A DNA stretch of 64,000 nucleotides from Ignavibacteriota bacterium (GCA_019637995.1 JAHBUQ010000001.1:372001-436000); one strand, 5' to 3'. Positions 1-8,553 are shown, counted from the first letter of the stretch. The notes: generated from the sequence alone by a model not told the origin. Translations and numbers: made by a program.

Positions 1-437
1 TTGATAATTTTGTAACAAGCGAAGAGTCAATTGAAAAATGCAAAGAGCATATCAAAGTTGTTATGAGTGAATCAATTGAATTTATCAAAAAATACGGGTA
101 TGATATTGTTGTTGGAACATCTGGCACAATTCAGGCATTGGGTAGAATTGCCCTTAGTATTTCAGGAGAGAAACCACAGAATATGTTAAATAATATTTCT
201 ATAAGCGAAAAACAGCTCAATAATATATTCAATATTATTGAGAATAACCATAAACCAGAATCCAGAGCAGAAATTTCAGGAATAGACACATCGAGAGCAG
301 ATATTATTACTGCCGGTGCTTTGATTTTAAGAAATTTAATTGATGAACTTAGATTCCCTGAAATTTTTCTATCATCTTATGCAATGCGGGAAGGGATTAT
401 TATTCAAACAAGCATTGATAATATAAACAATAATTAA
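1..437 (+). CDS. Ppx/GppA-type phosphatase, C-terminal part
   Basis: The reading frame is open from the left edge, so the gene starts outside the window and only about 145 C-terminal residues are present. The motif GTSGTIQAL is typical of the second half of the Ppx/GppA fold (sugar kinase/HSP70/actin superfamily), where glycine-rich turns bind phosphate. The family hydrolyses polyphosphate or pppGpp in the cytoplasm; which of these applies cannot be told from this fragment. The ending, with ILRNLIDEL followed by a REGII segment, also fits the family. Purine nucleoside phosphorylase follows after 17 bp on the same strand, so the two are probably co-transcribed. Confidence 0.82.
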   Translation, partial: DNFVTSEESIEKCKEHIKVVMSESIEFIKKYGYDIVVGTSGTIQALGRIALSISGEKPQNMLNNISISEKQLNNIFNIIENNHKPESRAEISGIDTSRADIITAGALILRNLIDELRFPEIFLSSYAMREGIIIQTSIDNINNN

Positions 438-454
438 CATTAAGGATAAAATTT

Positions 455-1276
455 ATGACAGAAATAAGAAAAAGAGTATTTACAGCAGCTGAATACATTA
501 AAAAAATAGAATCTGAGCCGGTTGAAATTGGTATAATTCTTGGAACAGGTTTGGGACATCTTGCTGATGCAATTGAAGTTTCAAACTCAATAGATTACAG
601 AAATATACCGGAATTTCCAGTTTCTACTGTTGAAAGCCATGCCGGCAAACTTTTATTTGGTAATGTCGGTGGTAAAAGAGTGGTTGCTCTCCAAGGGAGA
701 TTCCACCTTTATGAAGGCTACACAGCAAGCGAGATTGCTTTGCCAATAAGAGTAATGCGGGAGCTTGGTGTAAAAACACTGCTTATATCCAATGCTTGCG
801 GTAGTTTGAATCCTTACATCAGAACAGGCGACCTTATGATAATTGATGACCATATAAATTTAATGGGAGATAATCCTTTAATCGGAGAGTATGACCCGTA
901 TTTTGGTCCTCGATTCGTAGATTTAAGTGAACCTTACAGCCAGAGAATTATCAAAATGGCTGAGTCCATAGCACTTGATTTGAATGTTAAAGTTACAAAG
1001 GGTGTTTATTCGGCGATGAGTGGTCCAAGCTTAGAAACTCGTGCTGAATATCGTATGCTTAGAATTATGGGAGCTGATGTAATCGGGATGAGTACAATAC
1101 CTGAATGCATTACAGCCCGTCAGATGGGAATCGAAGTTTTCGGTGTTTCGATTATTACTGATGAATGTTATCCGGACGCATTGAAGCCGACTTCAGAAGC
1201 TGAAATTGTACATGCTGCAAATACAGCTACTCCCAAATTAAGCAAATTATTCACCGAAGTAATAAGAAGTCTGTAA
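455..1276 (+). CDS. Purine nucleoside phosphorylase (trimeric, PNP-I family)
   Basis: A 273-residue cytoplasmic enzyme that splits purine nucleosides with phosphate in purine salvage. Family motifs run in order: ILGTGLGHL (phosphate-binding loop), ESHAGKL, QGRFHLYEGY, SNACGSLN, GPSLETRAEYR and MGADVIGMSTIPE. The length is normal for the trimeric family. At the base-recognition position, where mammalian 6-oxopurine-specific enzymes have Asn in an ITN motif, this protein has ITD; Asp at this site is found in adenine-accepting relatives, so strict guanosine/inosine specificity should not be assumed. The stop codon shares one base with the next start (TAATG), which indicates translational coupling. 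Confidence 0.93.
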   Translation: MTEIRKRVFTAAEYIKKIESEPVEIGIILGTGLGHLADAIEVSNSIDYRNIPEFPVSTVESHAGKLLFGNVGGKRVVALQGRFHLYEGYTASEIALPIRVMRELGVKTLLISNACGSLNPYIRTGDLMIIDDHINLMGDNPLIGEYDPYFGPRFVDLSEPYSQRIIKMAESIALDLNVKVTKGVYSAMSGPSLETRAEYRMLRIMGADVIGMSTIPECITARQMGIEVFGVSIITDECYPDALKPTSEAEIVHAANTATPKLSKLFTEVIRSL

Positions 1277-1560
1277 TGAATCTTGTTTACTACGAAATAG
1301 TCGAAGATTGCATTGAAGCAAAGAATGTCTATGATGCCTATTTGAGTATCAAACTTGACGACACATTAATCAGTCATTTGGCTATTCTGGGTAAACTTGT
1401 ATTTTTTAAAGATTTTGAAAAGCCATATTTCAGAGTTATTTCAAGAGGTAAATTTACAATCAAAGGTATTGAAAATGATGATAAATTCAGAATTTTACTG
1501 CCTGATGATGCAGGAATTGAATCTCTTGAACTAATTAAATCGCATATAAATAGTTTTTAA
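1276..1560 (+). CDS. Small conserved-looking protein of unknown function
   Basis: A 94-residue soluble protein without signal peptide or membrane segment, which I do not recognise. Its start overlaps the stop of purine nucleoside phosphorylase by one base (TAATG), and lipB starts 19 bp after its stop, so it is an internal member of an operon and very likely real. The sequence alternates hydrophobic and charged residues as in a small alpha/beta domain (for example LAILGKLVFFKDF near residues 36-48). It has no cysteine pair or obvious catalytic motif. The coupling suggests production in fixed ratio with the phosphorylase, but nothing else ties it to purine metabolism. Confidence 0.75.
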   Translation: MNLVYYEIVEDCIEAKNVYDAYLSIKLDDTLISHLAILGKLVFFKDFEKPYFRVISRGKFTIKGIENDDKFRILLPDDAGIESLELIKSHINSF

Positions 1561-1579
1561 ACACTAATTAATCAAAAAT

Positions 1580-2218
1580 ATGTTCGAAATTCAGGATTGG
1601 GGATTAATAGAATATAATGAAGCGTGGGATAAGCAAAAAGAAATTGCTTCAGATATTCAGAAGAAAAGAAACCGTAATGTATTGGTATTTTGTGAGCATC
1701 CAACTGTTATTACAATCGGAAGAGCAGGTGGCAGTGAGAATATACTTATGTCACGCGATTTTCTGAAGAGTCTAGGAGTTAGCACTGTCGAAATAGACAG
1801 AGGCGGAGACGTTACAATGCATAACCCTAAACAACTTGTCGGGTATCCGATTTTCAATTTATCCTCTCTTAAAGAAGATTTGCACTGGTTTCTGCGTGAA
1901 ATAGAAAATTCACTGATTGATATTATCTCTCATTGGGGCTTGACAGGTGAGAGGGTAGAAGGTTTGACGGGTGTTTGGATTGAAAGGAAGCGCAAGATAG
2001 CTGCAATTGGCTTACACTGTTCAAGATGGGTTACATCTCATGGCTTTGCTTTAAATGTTGCAAATAATTTGATGGAATTTTCGTATATAGTTCCGTGTGG
2101 CATAACTGACAAGGCAGTCACCTCAATAAGTCAGGAGCTTGGCACAGATATTGATATCGAAGAAGTGAAGCATGTGAGTGCAAAGGTCTTTGAAAAGCGA
2201 TTTTTTGAAAAAAATTAA
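1580..2218 (+). CDS. lipB: Octanoyl-[acyl carrier protein]:protein octanoyltransferase LipB
   Basis: A 212-residue cytoplasmic enzyme that moves octanoyl from acyl carrier protein to lipoyl domains, the first step of lipoic acid synthesis. The biotin/lipoate ligase fold is marked by EHPTVITIGR, RGGDVTMHNPKQLVGYP, the active-site lysine in RKIAAIG and the active-site cysteine in PCGI. The substrate loop usually reads T-Y-H-G-P-G-Q; here it reads TMHNPKQ, a mild deviation. The length is normal. It ends a short operon with the phosphorylase gene. No lipA lies beside it in this window. Confidence 0.93.
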   Translation: MFEIQDWGLIEYNEAWDKQKEIASDIQKKRNRNVLVFCEHPTVITIGRAGGSENILMSRDFLKSLGVSTVEIDRGGDVTMHNPKQLVGYPIFNLSSLKEDLHWFLREIENSLIDIISHWGLTGERVEGLTGVWIERKRKIAAIGLHCSRWVTSHGFALNVANNLMEFSYIVPCGITDKAVTSISQELGTDIDIEEVKHVSAKVFEKRFFEKN

Positions 2219-2237
2219 GATAAAGTAAATTTTTTTC

Positions 2238-2268
2238 TTGCACATTTCAAAAAATCTTAGTACATTTG
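2238..2268 (+). promoter_or_regulatory. Putative promoter for tRNA-Gly
   Basis: CTTG ends at 2240 and TACATTTG lies at 2261-2268, separated by 20 bp. This matches the Bacteroidetes primary-sigma pattern (TTG near -33, TAnnTTTG near -7). The tRNA starts 37 bp after the -7 element, leaving a short 5' leader for RNase P. The match is by eye only. Confidence 0.6.
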
Positions 2269-2305
2269 AATCCCTGACAAATTACAAAATGAAATTTGTT
2301 ATTAA

Positions 2306-2378
2306 GCGAAAGTAGCTCAGTTGGTAGAGCACAACCTTGCCAAGGTTGGGGTCGCGAGTTCGAGTCTCGTCTTTCGCT
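2306..2378 (+). tRNA. tRNA-Gly (anticodon GCC)
   Basis: A full cloverleaf can be drawn. The acceptor stem GCGAAAG/CTTTCGC pairs without mismatch, the D arm has GCTC/GAGC, the anticodon stem CAACC/GGTTG encloses loop TTGCCAA with anticodon GCC at 2339-2341, and the T arm GCGAG/CTCGT has loop TTCGAGT. The discriminator base is T at 2378. The 3' CCA is not encoded, so it must be added by the nucleotidyltransferase. A promoter lies upstream and a terminator follows, so this is a single-gene transcription unit. Confidence 0.97.
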
Positions 2379-2413
2379 CGACAAGTCAAATTGTCACTTC
2401 CTCTTTATGCTGC

Positions 2414-2455
2414 ATGCCTTGCTGTCATCCCCCCGATGGTAAGGCATTTTTTTTT
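2414..2455 (+). terminator. Rho-independent terminator after tRNA-Gly
   Basis: An outer stem ATGCCTT (2414-2420) pairs with AAGGCAT (2441-2447), an inner stem CATC/GATG closes a C-rich loop, and eight T residues follow. It separates the tRNA from the LytR_C gene. Confidence 0.85.
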
Positions 2456-2533
2456 GTTAAAAATGAAAACATTTTAGGCATACTTTTTGATAATGGTATA
2501 GTAATTAGTTTTATTATTATTCAGCATAAAGAT

Positions 2534-2989
2534 ATGAAATTTAAATTCGATCAGAAGCACCTTAACTATCTTATAATTGGCTTATTGACAATTTTAGTTA
2601 CAGTAATGACTACTTCGTTTGTTCTAAGGATAGCTGTTGCTCCACCTGTTTCGGCATCAATTGATAAAACAATAGCAAAAAGCACAGCTCAGGAAGTAAT
2701 ACAACTTAATATTCTTAATGCTTGCGGAGCGCCGGGCTTGGCATCTAAAGCCAAAGACTATCTCAGAGCCAGAGGATTTGATGTTGTTGAAATTGGAAAC
2801 AGCGATGAAATACTAAGCAAAACTGTAATTATTGACAGACTGGGAGATATTCAATCAGCACGTCAGCTTGCTTATGCATTAGGTGTTAGGGATTCTATGA
2901 TTACTGCAAGAATTGACTCGAATTTATTTTTGAGAGCAACTGTAATGATTGGAAGTGACTACAACAGCTTAAAGCCATTTTCAGAATAA
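2534..2989 (+). CDS. Membrane-anchored LytR C-terminal-domain protein
   Basis: A 151-residue protein with one N-terminal membrane helix (about residues 10-32) followed by an extracytoplasmic domain resembling the LytR_cpsA_psr C-terminal domain: VIQLNILNACGAPGLASKAKDYL, shown here in part as LNILNACGAPGLA, then RARGFDVVEIGN. The same domain follows the phosphotransferase domain in LCP cell-wall proteins; here it stands alone, so a binding or envelope role is more likely than catalysis. The frame is open further upstream into the tRNA, but ATG 2534 puts the membrane helix at the N-terminus and avoids the tRNA and its terminator, so it is the better start. Confidence 0.78.
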   Translation: MKFKFDQKHLNYLIIGLLTILVTVMTTSFVLRIAVAPPVSASIDKTIAKSTAQEVIQLNILNACGAPGLASKAKDYLRARGFDVVEIGNSDEILSKTVIIDRLGDIQSARQLAYALGVRDSMITARIDSNLFLRATVMIGSDYNSLKPFSE

Positions 2990-2995
2990 AAAAAA

Positions 2996-3026
2996 GGGCT
3001 GCCATTTAGCAGCCCACGTTTTTTTT
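2996..3026. terminator. Bidirectional terminator between convergent genes
   Basis: A perfect 7-bp stem GGGCTGC (2996-3002)/GCAGCCC (3009-3015) with loop CATTTA is flanked by an A run on the left and a T run on the right. It can therefore end both the LytR_C gene from the left and the hibernation-factor gene from the right. Confidence 0.9.
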
Positions 3027-3040
3027 AGTTTGTTGATAAA

Positions 3041-3355
3041 TTATTCTACTTCTATTATATCTTTAGTTCTGTTACTTAGATGTTTGGTTTTATATTTTCG
3101 AATTTGCCTCACAATTTTTTCGGAAGCACCATGAAGACTTTTATGGAAATCATCTGAATCATCCTTTGCAACAAGTGTTGTACCCTGCATGTGCATTGTT
3201 ATTTCTACCGTCTTATGAGCTTCATTGATAAATTCGATATTGGTAGAAATTATACCTTCCGTATACTTTCCAAATCCGGATGCAACCTGTAGCGCATCTT
3301 CATGCAGCTTAGGATGAGAAGAATTTGTGTGTCTGAATGTTATCTGGGTTTTCAT
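3041..3355 (-). CDS. Ribosome hibernation-promoting factor, short HPF/RaiA type
   Basis: A 104-residue protein of the sigma-54 modulation / S30AE family. These bind the 30S decoding site and silence ribosomes in slow or stopped growth. The expected order is visible: an early beta strand MKTQITFRHTNSS, a helix with HPKLHEDALQVASGF, a strand pair around ISTNIEFINEAHKTVEITMHM, then a basic helix HGASEKIVRQIRKYKTKH that contacts rRNA. It lacks the C-terminal dimerisation domain of long HPF, so it is a short form that would need a partner for 100S dimers. The gene stands alone between a terminator and a gap of about 115 bp. Confidence 0.87.
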   Translation of the reverse strand: MKTQITFRHTNSSHPKLHEDALQVASGFGKYTEGIISTNIEFINEAHKTVEITMHMQGTTLVAKDDSDDFHKSLHGASEKIVRQIRKYKTKHLSNRTKDIIEVE

Positions 3356-3470
3356 AATAACCTCAACTATTAATGATTAAAAAATCAGTGTATGTGTATC
3401 CCAAAAAGGGATTTATTTTCAAAGAACTATAAATTAAACACGAAGTGTAAAATAATTTCTTTTAATTACT

Positions 3471-4253
3471 TTACGTCGTCTTGTTAAAGTTGAAAGTAAC
3501 AGCAATTGATATTACTATATATCCGGGTATTACATTATAATTTTCAGTAAGCCTGGGCTCAGCAGGAACGAACTGCCGTCTGACTTTTGAAAAAATATCA
3601 GAACTACCGAATGCATAATTATAAGATGCTTCAATTACTAAACTTCCAAGAAAAGTTTCTTCCGATTGCTTGTCAAAACCAAGTTCTAAACCTGAATAAA
3701 TTTTGAAAAAAGGAAAAATATCGGTATCATTGTAATTGGTTCCTCCTTCCCTTCTATCAAGTGGAATTCCACTTCTTATGCTTTCTGTCCATTCCATATT
3801 TCGCATTAAAAAGCCTAAACCACCTCCAATGAAAGTTCGAAACTGCGACACGAATGGCATATATTCTATTGTGCCAATCACAGGTATATCAGTAATGTTT
3901 ATTGTTTGTGCTATTCCTCTGTATCCTGAATTATCTCCCACTTCTATATATTGTTCATAAGAATCCTTCAAATTAGAGTTTAGGATAAAAGTTTGAATAC
4001 CCAAACGATAATGCTCAATCCTGAACTTCGTTCCGGCACCTATTAATGGCAGAAGAGTAAAATCACGCTTATTACCGCCGAATTCATTGTTGTAAACAGA
4101 GAAAAACCCACCCGAGCCAGAGCTGAATGGCATACCCATTGAGACAAAAATAAGTGATTTGAAACTCTTCTTACTCGTTTCAAATCCTGTTTGCGAATTA
4201 CTGCAGACAGTAATCAAAATTGTCAAAATGAATATTGATGTTATGTTTTTCAT
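3471..4253 (-). CDS. Putative outer-membrane beta-barrel protein, unknown function
   Basis: 260 residues beginning with a signal peptide (MKNITSIFILTILITVCSNS). The rest is rich in Gly, aromatic residues and short alternating strands, and ends in a strand-like segment (YIVISIAVTFNFNKT). Segments such as FRTFIGGGLGFLMRN and LGSLVIEASYNYAFG look like neighbouring transmembrane strands of an 8-12 stranded barrel, as in OmpW or general porin-like families. I do not recognise a specific family. The cysteine near residue 17 could be a lipobox, but it lacks the usual L-x-(A/S)-(G/A)-C pattern. The gene is not tightly linked to either neighbour. Confidence 0.7.
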   Translation of the reverse strand: MKNITSIFILTILITVCSNSQTGFETSKKSFKSLIFVSMGMPFSSGSGGFFSVYNNEFGGNKRDFTLLPLIGAGTKFRIEHYRLGIQTFILNSNLKDSYEQYIEVGDNSGYRGIAQTINITDIPVIGTIEYMPFVSQFRTFIGGGLGFLMRNMEWTESIRSGIPLDRREGGTNYNDTDIFPFFKIYSGLELGFDKQSEETFLGSLVIEASYNYAFGSSDIFSKVRRQFVPAEPRLTENYNVIPGYIVISIAVTFNFNKTT

Positions 4254-4351
4254 ACAATCTAAATATAAGAATATTTTTAATATTGTGCAAATAAAATGTT
4301 AAATTAATATTAAATAAGTTGAAAAATATCGAATAAAATAGAAATATACTG

Positions 4352-5080
4352 CTATTTTGTGCAAGGACATATCAATTTACGTGTTTCTTCATCAATTGAA
4401 ATATCATCAAATTTTTTAAAATTTCTAACCATTTTCTTAACATTATCATAGCCCTTATTTACTCCATCAGTATTGTCCATCCAATAATTGTATGCTTCCT
4501 CATTTGAAAAATTGCAAAATTGCATCAGTGTTGCAGCCGATACATAGCCTGACTGATGCCAACCATTCCAGCAATGAAGATATAATGGTCCTAAATCCGG
4601 ATTGTCAATTACTTCCTTAACCATGAGCAGAATTACTTTCAAATCCTTTCTGTCATTACCGGAATTCTGATGATAGTATAGTGTGTCTCCTGTTTCAGGA
4701 TTAACTTGTATTTTATCGGCAGTTGCAAAATTTTTGGAATAAAGATACACAGCATTTGAAAAACCGTGCATACACAAATGATTTAAACCATCAGGAGGTA
4801 ATGGATTGTGGTTATCACGTTTATCAGTTTTGTGGTAAAAATTATTGCTGCCTCCACGATATGCAATGCCATATAGTATTGTTCGCATATTTCTGGTGCC
4901 GTAGAGTGATTCGAAACCATTGCCGAAATTATCTGTAATCTTTTCGCTTAAACAATCAACTTTATAAAGGTTTTTAAAATAATTTACTTTTTCTTGTAGC
5001 GATTTGAACTCAGCTGATATTGAAATTTGCGACAATAATATTGTTATTATAAACACTCTTAATATATGTTTCAAATGCAT
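4352..5080 (-). CDS. Secreted protein-tyrosine/dual-specificity phosphatase-like protein with altered P-loop
   Basis: About 242 residues with a signal peptide (hydrophobic segment after HLKHILR), so it is periplasmic or outside the cell. The segment PLYLHCWNGWHQSGYVSAA near residues 165-183 has the position and form of the phosphatase P-loop H-C-x5-R-(S/T), but the catalytic Arg is Gln (C-W-N-G-W-H-Q-S-G). The rest, with a helix LMQFCNFSNEEAYNYWMD, fits the fold. Loss of Arg suggests weak or absent phosphatase activity, possibly a binding role. Start: an AAGG motif is best spaced for ATG 5080; ATG 5083 and TTG 5086 are alternatives. The divergent neighbour is the large fusion gene at 5228. 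Confidence 0.6.
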   Translation of the reverse strand: MHLKHILRVFIITILLSQISISAEFKSLQEKVNYFKNLYKVDCLSEKITDNFGNGFESLYGTRNMRTILYGIAYRGGSNNFYHKTDKRDNHNPLPPDGLNHLCMHGFSNAVYLYSKNFATADKIQVNPETGDTLYYHQNSGNDRKDLKVILLMVKEVIDNPDLGPLYLHCWNGWHQSGYVSAATLMQFCNFSNEEAYNYWMDNTDGVNKGYDNVKKMVRNFKKFDDISIDEETRKLICPCTK

Positions 5081-5227
5081 CATCAACCTTAAAATTTAAA
5101 TTAAAAAAAAAAATGACGTTACATTTCTGATTTGATTTCATAATTTCAATTAAAAATATATTTAAAATAATTATGCCTTATAAACTTTTTAAATAAATTG
5201 TAATTATCCATATATTTATTTTTCATA

Positions 5228-8200
5228 ATGACTACAAAGATGAGTAAGTTGAAACATACTGTAAATTCAGACTTAATTGAAAGAACTAAAGAATTAAATT
5301 GCCTTTATCGGGTAGAGGATTTATTTAGTCAAACCCACCTCACGTTAGAAGAATTGATGAATTCTTTGTTATTGATAATTCCAACAGGCTTCAGATTTCC
5401 TGAAACAATTCAGATAAGAATCAAGTTTTTTGATAAGATTTATCACAGTACAAAATTCAAAGAAAGTAATTTCAAAATCGAAAATATTATCAAAGCGTTC
5501 GATGAGTCTTTCGGAAAAATTGAAGTCTTTTCAAGTGAAAGCGATATCCCATCAAGCCAAAATCCATTTCTTCAGGAAGAGACGCAACTACTTACAACAA
5601 TTTCAGACAGAGTAGGACATTTCGCTATTTATCTTAAAGTCAGAGGCTTATTTCATGAGCTTAAAGAATTAAATGATGAGCTTACCGAATCACATAAACC
5701 TGAATGGCTGGTTATTCTTGATATGCTCAAGAAAACTGACCAAAATTTATATTCTATTTTATCTCGCAAAATGCTTAATCATCTTTTTTGTAAAGGTGTT
5801 AGAGAATCAACTGATTTGTTCAAAAAGTTAGGTTCGAATATAGACTATGATACTACTGTTTCCACTGAAATTAACAGACCAAGCAAGAAAACAGTTCTGA
5901 TGCAGTCATTCAAGTTTGGTCATGAAATTTTCAAATTAGCTTCAAGATATTTCAGCGATGAAGACATAATACAAAAAATTCAGAAATGGATTCACGAAGA
6001 GAAATCTCATATTCTGATTAAGTTGCTTGCTAATCAGAATTCATCACTGACTGACCTTGCCGATGCTATAAGAAGGTATCACAGTATTAACCCGGGAGGA
6101 GAAATCGGTGCTACACCTACCAGACACGGTATAGTTGTGGCATTGATTAGAAGATTTCTGACTGAACAACTCGAATTTATTGATATTGCTAAGAATTACT
6201 TTTGGGAAGAAGATTTCTATTATTTATTGCAAAAATTGATCTTTCCAGCAGAAAGTCATGGTAAAATTGGTGGCAAAGGAGCGGGTCTTCTTCTTGCAAG
6301 AAAAATAATTGAAAAATCAAATAAATTTTCTGATGCTCTCAGGTCAGTGAGATTCCCGAAAACATGGTATATTACATCAGACGGATTAACTAATTTCATG
6401 TATTATAATAATATGGAAGATGTTTTAGACCAGAAGTATAAGGATATTGATGAAATACGTCAGGAGTATCCACATATAATTCAAGCATTTAAAAACTCCA
6501 ATTTTTCACCTGAAATAATGAATGGTTTAAGCCGGGCTCTTGATGATTTTGGCGATAATCCAATAATAGTACGTAGCTCATCATTGCTTGAAGACAGACT
6601 TGGATCAGCTTTTGCAGGAAAATACAAGAGCCTGTTCCTTGCAAATCAAGGTCCAAAGCAACAGAGAATGGAAGAACTTCTTGACGCAATATCTGAAGTT
6701 TATGCTTCTACATTTGGTCCTGACCCTATTGGATACAGAACTGAAAAGGGTCTGCTTGATTATAATGAAGAAATGGCTATTCTAATTCAGGAGGTTGTCG
6801 GTGTCAAAAAAGGTAAATATTTCTTTCCGGCATTCTCCGGAGTTGCATTCAGTAATAATGAATTTCGCTGGTCACCAAGGATTGAGCGTGAAGATGGATT
6901 AATCCGTATGGTTCCTGGTTTAGGTACTCGTGCTGTGGATAGAATTGGTGATGATTTTCCAATGTTGCTTGCTCCGGGAAAACCAAATTTAAGAGTAAAT
7001 CAAACATTTCAGGAAATTGTAGGATATGCTCCGAAATTTATTGATGTAATGAATTTAAATACAAATACATTTGAAACAATTTCTGTTGATGATTTAATAC
7101 GTGAAATCGGTAATGATTATCCTATGCTAAATGAAATATTTTCTATAGTAGATGGAAGAAATATAAAAAGACCAATTGGACTTGGTATAGATACAAGACA
7201 GCACGATATTATTGCAACATTCGATAATTTAATCAACGGCAAAAAATATATCGAACAAATTTATTATATGATGGTTGAACTTAAAGATAAACTCGATACT
7301 CCGGTTGACATTGAATTTGCATGTGATGGTAAGAATATTTATTTATTGCAATGCCGTCCCCAATCTTCATCCGGTGAATCTGTATCGGCGATAATACCAA
7401 CTGATGTACCTCAGGAAAAAGTACTCTTTACAGCTAATAAATTTGTTTCAAACGGTAAAGTTCCCGATATAGCATTTATAGTATATGTTGACCCGCTCAA
7501 ATATTCAAAATTGGAGAAACACGAAGACTTGCTTGCTGTAGGGCTTGCTGTTGGTAAACTCAATAAAATGTTACCCAAGAAGAATTTTATACTTATGGGT
7601 CCCGGAAGATGGGGAAGCCGTGATGAAATAAAGCTCGGTGTAAAAGTCACTTATTCTGATATACATAACTGTGCAGTTCTTATCGAAATTGCTAAACAAC
7701 AAGAAAATTATACTCCTGAACTTTCTTTCGGCACTCATTTCTTTCAGGATTTGGTAGAGGCCGGAATAAGATATTTACCTCTTTATCCTGACAATGAAAA
7801 CCAGGAATTTAATTGGGAGTTCTTCAACTCAAAAGAAAATACTTTGACAAGATTTTTACCGGAATTTGAACATATAGCCGACGTACTGAAAGTAATAAAT
7901 GTCCGCGAGAGCACAGCAGGAAGCGTAGCACGAGTATTACTGAATGCGGATATGGGTGTAGCGATGTGTTTGCTTGCTGATTCTTCTATTTCTCAAAGTT
8001 ATACGGCAAATACTGAGCTTGTGCAGAAAAGTGACAGTTATTATGATGAGCCGCTTCAATGGAGAAAACGTATGGCAGAAAGTTTAGCACTCAAAATGGA
8101 TGCTGCGAGATTTGGAGTTAAGGGGGTTTATCTTTTCGGAACTGTGTTTAACGAAACTGCGAGCGCAAATTCCGATATTGACCTTCTTGTTCATTTTGAA

Positions 8201-8410
8201 GGAAGCGAAGATCAACGCAGGGAACTTAATACTTGGTTTGAGGGATGGAATCATTGCCTGAGTCAAATTAATTACAATCGCTCAGGCTATTATATTGAAA
8301 AATTTCTTGATATAACTTATATTTCGGAAAAAGATTTCAAGGACCAAAAATATTATGTGGACTTGATGGATTCAGCTAATCATTCTTCAAGAAAATTAAG
8401 TATGGGTTGA
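5228..8410 (+). CDS. GAF-like / pyruvate-phosphate-dikinase ATP-grasp / nucleotidyltransferase fusion protein
   Basis: 1060 residues, cytoplasmic. Residues about 20-160 resemble the GAF-like sensor domain found in some histidine kinases (LNCLYRVEDLF, then FLQEETQLL). Residues about 345-720 are the PEP/pyruvate-binding ATP-grasp domain: GGKGAGLLLA, IIVRSSSLLEDRLGSAFAGK, MAILIQEVVG, PVDIEFACDGKNIYLLQCRPQ. About 720-940 contain the FILMGPGRWGSRDE module often attached to these proteins. Near residues 967-985 lies a minimal nucleotidyltransferase-type motif, LFGTVFNETASANSDIDLLV (G-T in place of G-S, then D-x-D). The phosphohistidine swivel and PEP-forming barrel of true PEP synthase are missing, so it is not a normal PEP synthase; a regulatory phospho- or nucleotidyl-transfer role is an inference. 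Confidence 0.75.
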   Translation: MTTKMSKLKHTVNSDLIERTKELNCLYRVEDLFSQTHLTLEELMNSLLLIIPTGFRFPETIQIRIKFFDKIYHSTKFKESNFKIENIIKAFDESFGKIEVFSSESDIPSSQNPFLQEETQLLTTISDRVGHFAIYLKVRGLFHELKELNDELTESHKPEWLVILDMLKKTDQNLYSILSRKMLNHLFCKGVRESTDLFKKLGSNIDYDTTVSTEINRPSKKTVLMQSFKFGHEIFKLASRYFSDEDIIQKIQKWIHEEKSHILIKLLANQNSSLTDLADAIRRYHSINPGGEIGATPTRHGIVVALIRRFLTEQLEFIDIAKNYFWEEDFYYLLQKLIFPAESHGKIGGKGAGLLLARKIIEKSNKFSDALRSVRFPKTWYITSDGLTNFMYYNNMEDVLDQKYKDIDEIRQEYPHIIQAFKNSNFSPEIMNGLSRALDDFGDNPIIVRSSSLLEDRLGSAFAGKYKSLFLANQGPKQQRMEELLDAISEVYASTFGPDPIGYRTEKGLLDYNEEMAILIQEVVGVKKGKYFFPAFSGVAFSNNEFRWSPRIEREDGLIRMVPGLGTRAVDRIGDDFPMLLAPGKPNLRVNQTFQEIVGYAPKFIDVMNLNTNTFETISVDDLIREIGNDYPMLNEIFSIVDGRNIKRPIGLGIDTRQHDIIATFDNLINGKKYIEQIYYMMVELKDKLDTPVDIEFACDGKNIYLLQCRPQSSSGESVSAIIPTDVPQEKVLFTANKFVSNGKVPDIAFIVYVDPLKYSKLEKHEDLLAVGLAVGKLNKMLPKKNFILMGPGRWGSRDEIKLGVKVTYSDIHNCAVLIEIAKQQENYTPELSFGTHFFQDLVEAGIRYLPLYPDNENQEFNWEFFNSKENTLTRFLPEFEHIADVLKVINVRESTAGSVARVLLNADMGVAMCLLADSSISQSYTANTELVQKSDSYYDEPLQWRKRMAESLALKMDAARFGVKGVYLFGTVFNETASANSDIDLLVHFEGSEDQRRELNTWFEGWNHCLSQINYNRSGYYIEKFLDITYISEKDFKDQKYYVDLMDSANHSSRKLSMG

Positions 8411-8494
8411 TGAAAAATATCTGATTATCATTATTGTTCCTCAATTTACAACAGAATTCAACTAATATTGTTAGCTCATATACGAAATCTAATA

Positions 8495-8536
8495 AAAAAA
8501 AGCCCCTTAGGAATCATAAAGGGCTTTGCATTTTTA
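8495..8536. terminator. Bidirectional terminator between convergent genes
   Basis: Stem AAAGCCC (8499-8505) / GGGCTTT (8521-8527) has a further TTA/TAA pairing inside, an A run before it and a T-rich tail (GCATTTTT) after it. It lies between the fusion gene (plus) and gyrA (minus) and can serve both. Confidence 0.82.
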
Positions 8537-8553
8537 ATAACAATCAAATGAAT

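Noticed and set aside
2321-2533. Open frame extending the LytR_C gene back into tRNA-Gly
   Set aside because: It would translate most of the tRNA and its terminator; ATG 2534 directly precedes the membrane helix.
3395-3415. ATCCC/GGGAT hairpin between the hibernation factor and beta-barrel genes
   Set aside because: The stem is only 5 bp and no T run follows on either strand in the direction needed.
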